In this document: positions 1 to 7,428 of the stretch, piece after piece
Layout: each line of letters starts with the position of its first letter
How positions within the stretch are numbered: the stretch's first letter is position 1
Notes under the pieces: generated by a model
Seen by the model: only the letters and a program-made list of their open reading frames with translations
Databases searched by the model: none
Told to the model about the DNA's origin: nothing
Program-made: the position numbers and the translations under genes
Assembly: GCF_010548525.1 (NCBI RefSeq)
Contig: NZ_JAAGMG010000985.1
Location: 1-38,622, forward strand
Source: Streptomyces sp. SID14478
GTDB taxonomy: Bacteria; Actinomycetota; Actinomycetes; Streptomycetales; Streptomycetaceae
Length of the DNA stretch: 38,622 nucleotides
Direction: 5' to 3'

Positions 1-493
1 GGCGCACCCCGGCGAAGGCGTGGTCGACGTCGCGCAGCAGGTACCCGGCCAGACAGGCGAACCGTTCGCTCCAGCCGCTCAGCTCGGCGATCCGCTCCCG
101 TACGTGCCCGGCGCGGGAGCCCAGCACGTCCGTGCCCCCGGTCACGAGTTCCCCGCCGAGTGCGGACGCCGGCACGCCGAGCAGGGCGCGGGCCGCGAGC
201 GGGTGCACCGCGAGCTGGATGCCGGCCTCGTGGCCGGGCTGCGCGATGAACGCCGGGCTGCGGTGCAGGCCGCCCACCACGATGTCGTGGCGCAGGGCGT
301 CGGGGCCGGTGGCCTGCTCGGGGGTGTCGCCGCTGACGACGGGTCCGTCGAGGGTGAAGATCAGCGTCAGGTACGGGGACGGCAGGCCGCGGTGGACCGT
401 GGGCGGCACGCCCTGTGTGCGGTAGCCGACCGCCGAGACGATCGGGCCGGGCCGTGGCGTCGCGCGGACGAACTCGCGGGAGCCGGTGCTCAT
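1..493 (-). CDS. AraC-family transcriptional regulator, N-terminal part (runs off the window)
   Basis: The reading frame is open from an ATG at 493 to the window edge, giving the first ~164 residues. The N-terminus reads MSTGSREFVRATPRP, followed by a segment (HRGLPSPYLTLIFTLDGP) typical of the DUF6597/AraC-like ligand-binding domain of Streptomyces AraC regulators. Later come HDIVVGGLHRSPAFIAQPG and IQLAVHPLAARALLG, which also fit that domain. The C-terminal AraC helix-turn-helix lies outside the window, so DNA binding is inferred from the family, not seen. It is divergent from the HAD phosphatase across ~135 bp. The ligand and targets cannot be told. Confidence 0.72.
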   Translation of the reverse strand, partial: MSTGSREFVRATPRPGPIVSAVGYRTQGVPPTVHRGLPSPYLTLIFTLDGPVVSGDTPEQATGPDALRHDIVVGGLHRSPAFIAQPGHEAGIQLAVHPLAARALLGVPASALGGELVTGGTDVLGSRAGHVRERIAELSGWSERFACLAGYLLRDVDHAFAGVR

Positions 494-628
494 GAGGTCC
501 AGTATGCGACCCGGCGCGGTGTCGTGCCGGGCGCCTGTCGGCTACCCGCGCCCGTCAGGTGCATGCCGGTCACGCACGGTGAGTTCGATCATGGCGTGCG
601 GCGCCCGGCCGCCCTACGGTGACCCGTC

Positions 629-1735
629 GTGAACTTCACCAAGGCAGACTCCCTGCGCAAGAAGCCCCTCCTGCTCGCCACCGCGGGCGCCGCCCTCGCC
701 GCCGCTCTCGCCACGACCGTGCTGTGGCCGGGGGCCGACGCGGCCGCGACCCCCTCCGGTGACGTCCGCGCGGTGGCCGCCCAGCTGAAGCACTGGCCGA
801 GACCGCAGGCCCAGCAGTTGGCCCGGGTGATCGCGGCGCACGAGCACCAGGGCGCGTACGCGACCTTCGACGCGGACAACACGACGTACCGCAACGACCT
901 GGAGGAGTCGCTGCTGCCCTTCCTGGAGACCAAGGGCGTGCTGACGCGGGACACCATGGACCCGTCGCTGAAGGTGATCCCCTTCAAGGACACGGCCACC
1001 CACAAGGAGACCCTGACCGAGTACTACAACCGGCTGTGCGAGGTCGACGACCAGGTCTGCTATCCGTGGGCCGCCCAGATCTTCTCCGGGTTCACGCTCA
1101 AGCAACTCAAGGGCTACGTCGACGAGTTGCTGGCGTACGACAAGCCGCTGCCGGGCGGCGCGAAGCCGCCGGAGTTCTCCGACGGCATGCGGGAGCTGTA
1201 CCACGCGCTGCGCACGCACGGCATCGAGGTGTACGTGGTGAGCGCCGCGAGCGAGGACCTCGTCCGCATGGTGCTCGGCGACCCGAAGTACGGCTACGAC
1301 GTGAAGCCGCAGAACGTGCTCGGTGTCGCCGCCCTGCTCAAGGACCGCGAGACGGGTGACGTCACGAGCTCGCGCAAGGAGATCGCGGCCGGGACGTTCG
1401 ACCAGAAGGCCCTGGAGAACCGGGAGTTGACGCCGACGTTGTGGGCCCCGGCGACCTGGTACGAGGGCAAGCCCGCCGCCATCAGCACGTACGTCGACGC
1501 CTGGAAGAAGCCGATCCTCGCGGCCGGGGACACCCCCAAGAGCGACGGGCCGATGCTGTTCCGGTCGGTGGACGTCGCGCACGGGGGCGTCCGGGTCTGG
1601 GTCAACCGCAAGGACAGCTACATGAAGGAGCTGAACGGGATGAAGGCGGACGGGGTGAAGCGGCAGAAGGAGCTGCGGCAGAAGGTCACCGCCGACAAGC
1701 GGTGGGTGACCGTGACCCCCGAGCAGATCCGCTAG
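629..1735 (+). CDS. Secreted HAD-superfamily phosphatase (phosphorylcholine phosphatase-like)
   Basis: The protein is 368 aa with a GTG start. Residues 1-37 form a signal peptide (KADSLRKK, then a hydrophobic A/L-rich stretch, then DAAAT), so it is probably exported. HAD motif I is FDADNTTYRND with nucleophile Asp81 and acid/base Asp83. Motif II is VVSAASED. A motif III lysine lies in EGKPAAI, and the motif IV acid is in AGDTPKSDGPM. The DxDNTxY form and the long cap between motifs I and II resemble extracellular phosphorylcholine/phosphoserine-type phosphatases. The exact substrate is inferred only from family likeness. The stop codon lies inside a small hairpin. The gene is convergent with the response regulator. 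Confidence 0.85.
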   Translation: MNFTKADSLRKKPLLLATAGAALAAALATTVLWPGADAAATPSGDVRAVAAQLKHWPRPQAQQLARVIAAHEHQGAYATFDADNTTYRNDLEESLLPFLETKGVLTRDTMDPSLKVIPFKDTATHKETLTEYYNRLCEVDDQVCYPWAAQIFSGFTLKQLKGYVDELLAYDKPLPGGAKPPEFSDGMRELYHALRTHGIEVYVVSAASEDLVRMVLGDPKYGYDVKPQNVLGVAALLKDRETGDVTSSRKEIAAGTFDQKALENRELTPTLWAPATWYEGKPAAISTYVDAWKKPILAAGDTPKSDGPMLFRSVDVAHGGVRVWVNRKDSYMKELNGMKADGVKRQKELRQKVTADKRWVTVTPEQIR

Positions 1736-1755
1736 GGCCTTCGCCGCAGGGCCCT
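1734..1755. terminator. Possible weak terminator between convergent genes
   Basis: A 6-bp inverted repeat (AGGGCC/GGCCCT, 10-nt loop) overlaps the stop codon of the phosphatase gene and lies in the 46-bp gap before the convergent response regulator. There is no T run, so termination is only a guess from position. Confidence 0.3.
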
Positions 1756-1781
1756 GGACCGTGCCGGCCGAGTGGACCGGG

Positions 1782-2426
1782 CTAGCCGAGGATCCCGCGG
1801 TCGTACGCCACCGCCACCGCGGCCGCGCGGTCCTTCACGCCCAACTTGCCGTACAGGTGGGTGAGATGGGTCTTCACCGTCGCCTCGCTGATGAACAGCT
1901 CGCGCGCGATCTCCTTGTTCGAGGTGCCCTTGGACACCAGGACCAGGACCTCGCGTTCGCGGGCCGAGAGGGTGTCCTCGGTGGCCGCGGCGGGGGAGCG
2001 TACCGCCGTGACCAGGCGGGAGGCGACCGCGGGCGACAGCACCGTGCGGCCCTGCGCCGCGGCGCGCACCGCCGCGAAGAGGTCCTCGCGCGGCGCGTCC
2101 TTGAGGAGGTAGCCGGTCGCGCCCGCCTCGATCGCGGGGAGGGTGTCGGAGTCCGTGTCGTACGTGGTGAGGACCAGGACGCGGGCGCGGGCGCCGCGCC
2201 GGGTCAGTTCCTTGATGGCGTCGACGCCGCCCCCGCCGGGCATGCGCAGGTCCATCAGGACGACGTCCGGGTCGAGTTCGGCGGTGCGGGTGACGGCCTC
2301 CACGCCGTCGGCCGCCTCGCCGAGCACGGTGAATCCGGTGGCGGACTCGAACATGCCGCGCAGGCCGTCGCGGACGACGGGGTGGTCGTCGACGATCAGG
2401 AGCGTGATCGTGGTGTCAGTCGTCAT
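1782..2426 (-). CDS. NarL/FixJ-type response regulator
   Basis: The protein is 214 aa. The receiver domain (residues ~8-122) shows the acidic pair Asp13/Asp14 (IVDDHPVVRDG), phosphoacceptor Asp59 in VVLMDLRMPG and conserved Lys109 in GYLLKD. A LuxR-type helix-turn-helix (~148-208) contains LSAREREVLVLVSKGTSNKEI and ATVKTHL. It is the last gene of a leftward operon. Its ATG start lies inside the 3' end of the kinase gene (11-bp overlap), so the two are probably translationally coupled and cognate. By family, the phosphorylated dimer binds operators and may regulate the adjacent ABC transporter genes. A candidate palindromic site is at 5486-5503. Confidence 0.95.
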   Translation of the reverse strand: MTTDTTITLLIVDDHPVVRDGLRGMFESATGFTVLGEAADGVEAVTRTAELDPDVVLMDLRMPGGGGVDAIKELTRRGARARVLVLTTYDTDSDTLPAIEAGATGYLLKDAPREDLFAAVRAAAQGRTVLSPAVASRLVTAVRSPAAATEDTLSAREREVLVLVSKGTSNKEIARELFISEATVKTHLTHLYGKLGVKDRAAAVAVAYDRGILG

Positions 2427-3702
2427 GGCGCACCAACGGTACGCGAGCGGAGATCGCCGTGCCGCCGCCCGGCTCGGACTCGATCGTGACGTCGCCCGCG
2501 AGGCGTTCGGCCCGTGCCCGCATGCCGTCGAGGCCGAAGCCCGCCGTGCCGGTGCGGGCGGGCAGGGCGAGCGGGTCGAAGCCGCGCCCGTCGTCGCGCA
2601 CGTCGAGGGTGACCTCGCCCGCCATGAAGGAGAGGGTGACGCCGAGACGGCCGGCGTGCGCGTGCCGGGCCGCGTTCGACAGGGCCTCCTCGGCGATGCG
2701 CAGCAGCGTCGCCTCGATCTCGTCGTGCAGGGGCTCCGCGGTGCCGGTGAGCGTGAACTCGGCGCGTACGCCGGTGCGTCCGGCCCAGTCGGCGACGGTC
2801 TTCTTCAGCGCCTCGGGGAGCGTGGCGTCGGCCAGGGCCGCCGGGGAGAGGTTGTGCACCGAGCGGCGGGCCTCGCCGAGACTGTGCCGGGCCAGGTCGC
2901 TGGCGCGGTCCAGGTGGGTGCGGGCGGTCTCCAGGGTAGAGGCGTTGGCGACGACCTGGAGCTGGGCGATGATCCCGGTCAGGCCCTGCGCGATGGTGTC
3001 GTGGATCTCGGCGGCGAGCCGGCGGCGTTCGTCGGCAACGCCCGCTTCCCTTGCCTGGACGAGGAGTTGGCGGTGCAGCTGGGCGTTCTCGTCCAGGGCC
3101 TGCTGCAGCGCGGTGTTCGTGCGTTCCAGTTCGTCGATGGTCTCGATCTGGATGCGGGCCTGGTCCTTCTCCTTGCCGTTGATGTGCCCCATGAAGCCGA
3201 CCAGGACGCAGTTGACGGCCAGCAGGCCGCCGAACAGGATCCAGCCGAGCGAGTTCTCCGGCGGGAAACCGCCCGCCTGCGAACCCGCCACGACGATGAT
3301 CGCCGCGAAGAGTCCCGGCCTGATCTGGCGCCGCGGCAGCAGCCGCTCCACGTCGAAGTAGCCGCAGGCCGCGTAGAACACGTAGAACGGGTTGATCAGC
3401 GAGCCGACGAAGGCGAGCGCCCAGCGGATCCAGTAGTAGACGACGCCCGCGGTCGAGGGGCCGGGGCGGGTGCGCATCGCCCTGCCCCACCACAGCTGGA
3501 GGGCGATCGCGGCGATGGACACCGGCACGAAGACGTACCAGTCAATGCGGTCCATGCCGATGAGATCGGCCGTGGCGGCGGACAGGACGATGCCGACGCC
3601 GAGCATTCCGTAGGGCCCGTAGCGGTGGAAGTTCGCCCAGCGTTCCTCGACGATCCTGGCCGCCTCCGCGGCGGCGCTGCGCTCGTCCGTTCCTGTCGTC
3701 AT
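2416..3702 (-). CDS. Membrane sensor histidine kinase (HisKA_3 family)
   Basis: The protein is 428 aa from the ATG at 3702 (MTTGTDERS). An upstream in-frame start would add 23 unlikely residues. About five hydrophobic segments span residues ~33-50, 56-72, 88-112, 131-145 and 152-171. A coiled-coil linker (~178-220) follows. The HisKA_3 dimerisation domain has phosphoacceptor His234 in RRRLAAEIHDTIAQG. The ATPase domain has N box EEALSNAARHA, G1 DDGRGF and G2 GFGLDGMRAR. The architecture resembles DesK/LiaS-like kinases that sense membrane state or work with an ABC transporter. The gene follows the permease by 37 bp and overlaps the response regulator. The signal is unknown. Confidence 0.93.
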   Translation of the reverse strand: MTTGTDERSAAAEAARIVEERWANFHRYGPYGMLGVGIVLSAATADLIGMDRIDWYVFVPVSIAAIALQLWWGRAMRTRPGPSTAGVVYYWIRWALAFVGSLINPFYVFYAACGYFDVERLLPRRQIRPGLFAAIIVVAGSQAGGFPPENSLGWILFGGLLAVNCVLVGFMGHINGKEKDQARIQIETIDELERTNTALQQALDENAQLHRQLLVQAREAGVADERRRLAAEIHDTIAQGLTGIIAQLQVVANASTLETARTHLDRASDLARHSLGEARRSVHNLSPAALADATLPEALKKTVADWAGRTGVRAEFTLTGTAEPLHDEIEATLLRIAEEALSNAARHAHAGRLGVTLSFMAGEVTLDVRDDGRGFDPLALPARTGTAGFGLDGMRARAERLAGDVTIESEPGGGTAISARVPLVRHDD

Positions 3703-3739
3703 GCATTCAGTCTGCACAGCCGCGCCCGCGTTCATCGCC

Positions 3740-4510
3740 TCACTCCCAGCGGAACCAGCGGGCGGCCGCACCGGACAGGGCTACCGTCCACACGACGAGC
3801 ACGGCCAGGTGCGCCCACGGCCAGCCGCCGGCGGCGGCCTCGCTCATGGCCTGGGAGGCGGCACCGAACGGTGTGAGCTGGACGATGTTCGCGAGCGCGT
3901 CCGGCATCGACTGCACCGGCAGCCACACCCCGGCGCAGAACATGCTCGGGAAGAACACGGCGGAACCGATGGCGCTCGCGACCTTCTGGGAGCGGGCCCG
4001 GGCGGCGACCAGCGCGCCGAGCGACAGTGCGGCGACGACGGAGAGCACGAGCGCGAGCAGGTAGCCGAGGGCCTGCTCCGGCAGCCGTACGTCGAACGCG
4101 AGCCGCCCGATGGCCAGCGACAGCAGCGAGGAGAGCAGGGCGGCGGCGCCGTGGATGACCATCTGTGCGCCGAGCAGTGCGGGCGGGCGCACCGGCGTCG
4201 TCGACATCCGGCGCAGGATGCCGCGCTCCCGGTAGCCGGCGATGACCGGTGCCATCGCCTGCAGGCCCGCCACGATCAGCGGCAGCAACACGGTGACGGG
4301 GACGTACGCGTCGATGAGGCGCAGGCCGTCCGGGCCGGAGTCGGACTCCTTGAACGCCGGGATGGAGCCGAGGATCACCAGCAGGACGGGCGGGAAGACC
4401 ATGATCCCGAAGAGGCTGCCCGGCTCGCGCAGGAACAGCCGGACCTCGGATCGCAGGACGGCGGCGCCCGCGCCGGGCAGGCGTACCGGTGTGGCGGCGG
4501 AGATGCTCAT
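3740..4510 (-). CDS. ABC-2 type transporter permease
   Basis: The protein is 256 aa, beginning MSISAATPVRLPG. About six hydrophobic segments are visible, for example SLFGIMVFPPVLLVILGSI, VTVLLPLIVAGLQAMAP, LLALVLSVVAALSLGALVAA and a final WAHLAVLVVWTVALSGAA. This is the ABC-2 (DrrB-like) permease plan. A short motif GYRERGILRRMSTTPV between helices 2 and 3 is typical of the family. The start codon overlaps the ATPase stop as ATGA (4507-4510), so the two subunits are coupled and should form one exporter. The substrate is unknown; related systems export drugs or lipids. Confidence 0.93.
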   Translation of the reverse strand: MSISAATPVRLPGAGAAVLRSEVRLFLREPGSLFGIMVFPPVLLVILGSIPAFKESDSGPDGLRLIDAYVPVTVLLPLIVAGLQAMAPVIAGYRERGILRRMSTTPVRPPALLGAQMVIHGAAALLSSLLSLAIGRLAFDVRLPEQALGYLLALVLSVVAALSLGALVAARARSQKVASAIGSAVFFPSMFCAGVWLPVQSMPDALANIVQLTPFGAASQAMSEAAAGGWPWAHLAVLVVWTVALSGAAARWFRWE

Positions 4511-5427
4511 GACTGGCCGACTCCCGTCAGGTCGAGGAACGCGTCGTCCAACGTGGCGTCGGAGACACGGAGTTGGTGGGCGGTGACGTGGTGCCGGGCG
4601 AGCAGGGTGATCACGGCGTTGACGGTCTCGTCGCCGCCGGTCAGGGTCACCCGGCCGTCCCTGTGCTCGGTCGAGGAGAGTCCGGGCAGGCCCGCCAGCT
4701 CCCTCTCGTCGAGCGGCGCGGACGGGGTGAAGGAGATGACGGTGGCGCCCGCGGCCTGCCGGATGAGCCCGGCCGGGGTGTCCAGGGCGGCGACGCGCCC
4801 CTTGTCGATGACGGCGATGCGGTCGCACAGCCGCTGCGCCTCCTCCATGAAGTGCGTGACGAGCAGGACGGTGACGCCGCTGTCCCGCACGTCCTCGATG
4901 AGCTGCCAGGTGTCGCGGCGGGCACGCGGGTCCAGGCCGGTGGTCAGCTCGTCGAGGACGACGACCCGGGGGTTGCCGACGAGGGCGAGCGCGATGAACA
5001 GGCGCTGTTTCTGGCCGCCGCTGAGCTTGGCGAAGCGGGTGCCGAGCTTCTCCTCCAGGCGCAGCCGCTCGGCCAGCGGCCGCCAGTCGAGGGGGTCCGG
5101 GTAGAAGGACGTGTACAGCTCCAGGGCCTCCCGCACGGTGAGCTTGGCCTGGACCTCGCTCTCCTGGAGCTGGGCGCCGAGGATGCGGGTGACCTGTTCG
5201 TGGTCGCGTACGGGGTCGAGCCCGGCGACCCGGACACTGCCCTCGTCCGGCACCCGCAGCCCCTCGACGCACTCCACGGTCGTGGTCTTGCCGGCGCCGT
5301 TCGGCCCGAGGATCCCGAAGATCTCCCCCTCGCCGACACTGAAGGAGACTCCGTCGACGACCGGCCGCCCGGCGTACGTCTTGCGCAGCCCGGCGACCTC
5401 GATGAGCGGTGCACTGGTGGTGGTCAT
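4507..5427 (-). CDS. ABC transporter ATP-binding protein (DrrA-like)
   Basis: The protein is 306 aa from the ATG at 5427 (MTTTSAPLIEV). Longer in-frame starts add a low-complexity, non-conserved leader. Walker A is GPNGAGKT (41-48), the signature is LSGGQ (135-139), Walker B is VVVLDE (155-160) and the D loop is TTGLDP. A C-terminal ~80-residue extension follows the nucleotide domain, as in DrrA-type drug-export ATPases. It is the first gene of the leftward operon ATPase-permease-kinase-regulator, an arrangement in which the two-component pair usually controls the exporter. A palindrome ~60 bp upstream could be the operator. Confidence 0.94.
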   Translation of the reverse strand: MTTTSAPLIEVAGLRKTYAGRPVVDGVSFSVGEGEIFGILGPNGAGKTTTVECVEGLRVPDEGSVRVAGLDPVRDHEQVTRILGAQLQESEVQAKLTVREALELYTSFYPDPLDWRPLAERLRLEEKLGTRFAKLSGGQKQRLFIALALVGNPRVVVLDELTTGLDPRARRDTWQLIEDVRDSGVTVLLVTHFMEEAQRLCDRIAVIDKGRVAALDTPAGLIRQAAGATVISFTPSAPLDERELAGLPGLSSTEHRDGRVTLTGGDETVNAVITLLARHHVTAHQLRVSDATLDDAFLDLTGVGQS

Positions 5428-5485
5428 GGATCCAGCGTCGCCGAGCGGGGGCGGCCCCGGCATCGCCCATCGCGCTCGAAGGGGG

Positions 5486-5503
5486 ATCAGCCGATCGGTT
5501 GAT
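5486..5503. promoter_or_regulatory. Near-perfect palindrome in a divergent promoter region, candidate operator
   Basis: ATCAGCCGATCGGTTGAT matches its own reverse complement except for one base pair (A/G at the fifth position of each arm). It lies in the 153-bp gap between the leftward ABC/two-component operon and the rightward ABC exporter. An 18-bp palindrome fits a dimeric regulator such as the NarL-type protein encoded in the operon. That pairing is inference. Confidence 0.5.
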
Positions 5504-5580
5504 GGCGGGCTACGACTCGGGGCGACCGCGGGGCGACCGAAACCCGGTGGCATTGTCAGTGCCGATCCGTAGTCTCACTC

Positions 5581-7428
5581 GTGATGGCCACCACACATGC
5601 ACCTGCCACGGACCCTGCCCGGAGCGAAGAGACGCCTCAACTCGCCGTGCCCGTGGGCCGGTCGGCCTCGCGGACGCTGCTGCGGCTGTGGCCGTACGTG
5701 CGTCCTGTGCGGGCGCGCTGGGCGGGGGCCGCCGTGGTGGCCGTCATGGCGTCGTGTCTGGGCCTCGTGTTCCCGCTGGTGCTCAAGTGGATCGTGGACG
5801 GGCCGGTCACCGACCGGGACCCGGGCGGCGTGTGGCTCGGCGCCGGGGTGCTGCTCGCGCTCGGCGTCGCGGAGGCGCTGCTGTTCGGGCTGCGGCGCTG
5901 GCTGGTCGCCCGGCCGCTGGCGAGCGTCGAGGCGGCGATGCGCGCCGACCTGTACCGGCACCTGCAGCGGCTGCCGGTCGCCTTCCACGACCGGTGGGCC
6001 TCGGGCCAGCTCCTGTCGCGCGGCACGACGGACCTCATGGTCGTGCGGATGTTCCTCGCCTTCCCCCTGACGTTCCTGATCGTGAACGGGGTGACGATCT
6101 GCGCCGGCCTCGCCCTGCTCGTCGTGCAGGACTGGGGGCTCGGGCTCGTGCTGCTCGCGCCGGCGGTGCCGCTGATCGCGGTCTGCTACCGGTTCGAGCA
6201 CGGGTACGCGCAGGCGTCCCGCCGCGCCCAGGACCAGGTCGGCGATCTGACGACGGTCGTCGAGGAGTCCGTGCTCGGCATCCGGATCATCAAGGGCTTC
6301 GGCCGCCACCGCAGCCAGGCCCGCGCCTTCCGTGACCTGTCGAGCGAGCTGCGCGGCACGGAGCTGGTCAAGGCGCGGCTGCTCGCGGGCATCCTCGCGG
6401 TGATCACGCTGCTGCCGGAGGCGGCGCTCGGCGCGGCCCTGGTCATCGGGACGACGCAGGTCGCGGACGGCGCCCTGTCCGCGGGCACCCTCGTCGCCTT
6501 CCTCTCCACGGCGCTGGCGCTGCGCTGGCCCATCGAGTCCATCGGCTTCCTGCTGGCGATGAGCCAGGAGGCGGCGACGGCGACACGGCGCTACTTCGAG
6601 GTCCTGGACGCCGCCGAGGAGGACCCCCGGGTGCGCCCGGCGGACGCGGCGGTCCCGGAGCAGGGCCGTCGGCTCCCGGCCGACGGGCTGCGGTTCGACG
6701 GCGTCGTGTTCCGCTACCCGGACGCCGCCGAGGACTGCGCGCCCACGCTCGCCGGGATCGACCTGCACATCCGCTCCGGCGAGACGATGGCCCTGGTCGG
6801 CGCGACCGGCAGCGGCAAGACGACGCTGACCGCGCTCGTGCCCCGGCTGTACGAGGTCACGGCGGGGCGCATCCTGCTGGACGGGCAGGACATCGCGGCC
6901 CTGCCGCGCGAGGAGTTGCGCACGCTGGTCTCGATGGCGTTCGAGGAGCCGACCCTGTTCTCCGCGTCCGTCGCCGAGAACGTGCTGATGGGGGCGGTCG
7001 ACGGCACGCCCGAGCAGGTGGAGCGGGCGCTCGGGGTGGCGCAGGCCGACTTCGTGCGCCGGCTCCCGGACGGCGTCGACACGGAGGTCGGCGAGCAGGG
7101 CCTGAGCCTGTCGGGCGGGCAGCGCCAGCGGCTGGCCCTGGCGCGCTCGGTCGTGGGCGGGCCGCGCTTCCTGGTCCTGGACGATCCGCTCTCCGCGCTC
7201 GACGTGCACACGGAGGCCGCGGTGGAGGCCGCGCTGCGCCGCGTCCTCGCGGACAGCACCGCCCTCGTCGTCGCGCACCGCCCGTCCACGGTGCTGCTCG
7301 CGGACCGGGTCGCCCTGCTGTCGGGCGGGCGCATCACGGCGGTGGGGACGCACCAGGAGTTGCTGCGCACCGACGCCGAGTACCGGTATCTGATGTCGGG
7401 CGAGAGCGACGAGGGGGAGCAGGCATGA
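5581..7428 (+). CDS. ABC exporter half-transporter, degenerate-site subunit
   Basis: The protein is 615 aa; GTG at 5581 or ATG at 5584 could start it. A six-helix exporter membrane domain (~30-320) is followed by a nucleotide-binding domain with Walker A GATGSGKTT, signature LSGGQ (510-514) and H loop VVAHRPSTV. Two catalytic positions are altered: the Q loop has Glu455 in place of Gln (MAFEEPTLF), and Walker B ends LVLDD, with Asp535 where the catalytic Glu belongs. The next gene has the complementary changes, so the pair should form an asymmetric heterodimer like TM287/288 or BmrCD. The genes overlap by ATGA. The substrate is unknown; drug or lipid export is usual for the family. Confidence 0.95.
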   Translation: MMATTHAPATDPARSEETPQLAVPVGRSASRTLLRLWPYVRPVRARWAGAAVVAVMASCLGLVFPLVLKWIVDGPVTDRDPGGVWLGAGVLLALGVAEALLFGLRRWLVARPLASVEAAMRADLYRHLQRLPVAFHDRWASGQLLSRGTTDLMVVRMFLAFPLTFLIVNGVTICAGLALLVVQDWGLGLVLLAPAVPLIAVCYRFEHGYAQASRRAQDQVGDLTTVVEESVLGIRIIKGFGRHRSQARAFRDLSSELRGTELVKARLLAGILAVITLLPEAALGAALVIGTTQVADGALSAGTLVAFLSTALALRWPIESIGFLLAMSQEAATATRRYFEVLDAAEEDPRVRPADAAVPEQGRRLPADGLRFDGVVFRYPDAAEDCAPTLAGIDLHIRSGETMALVGATGSGKTTLTALVPRLYEVTAGRILLDGQDIAALPREELRTLVSMAFEEPTLFSASVAENVLMGAVDGTPEQVERALGVAQADFVRRLPDGVDTEVGEQGLSLSGGQRQRLALARSVVGGPRFLVLDDPLSALDVHTEAAVEAALRRVLADSTALVVAHRPSTVLLADRVALLSGGRITAVGTHQELLRTDAEYRYLMSGESDEGEQA

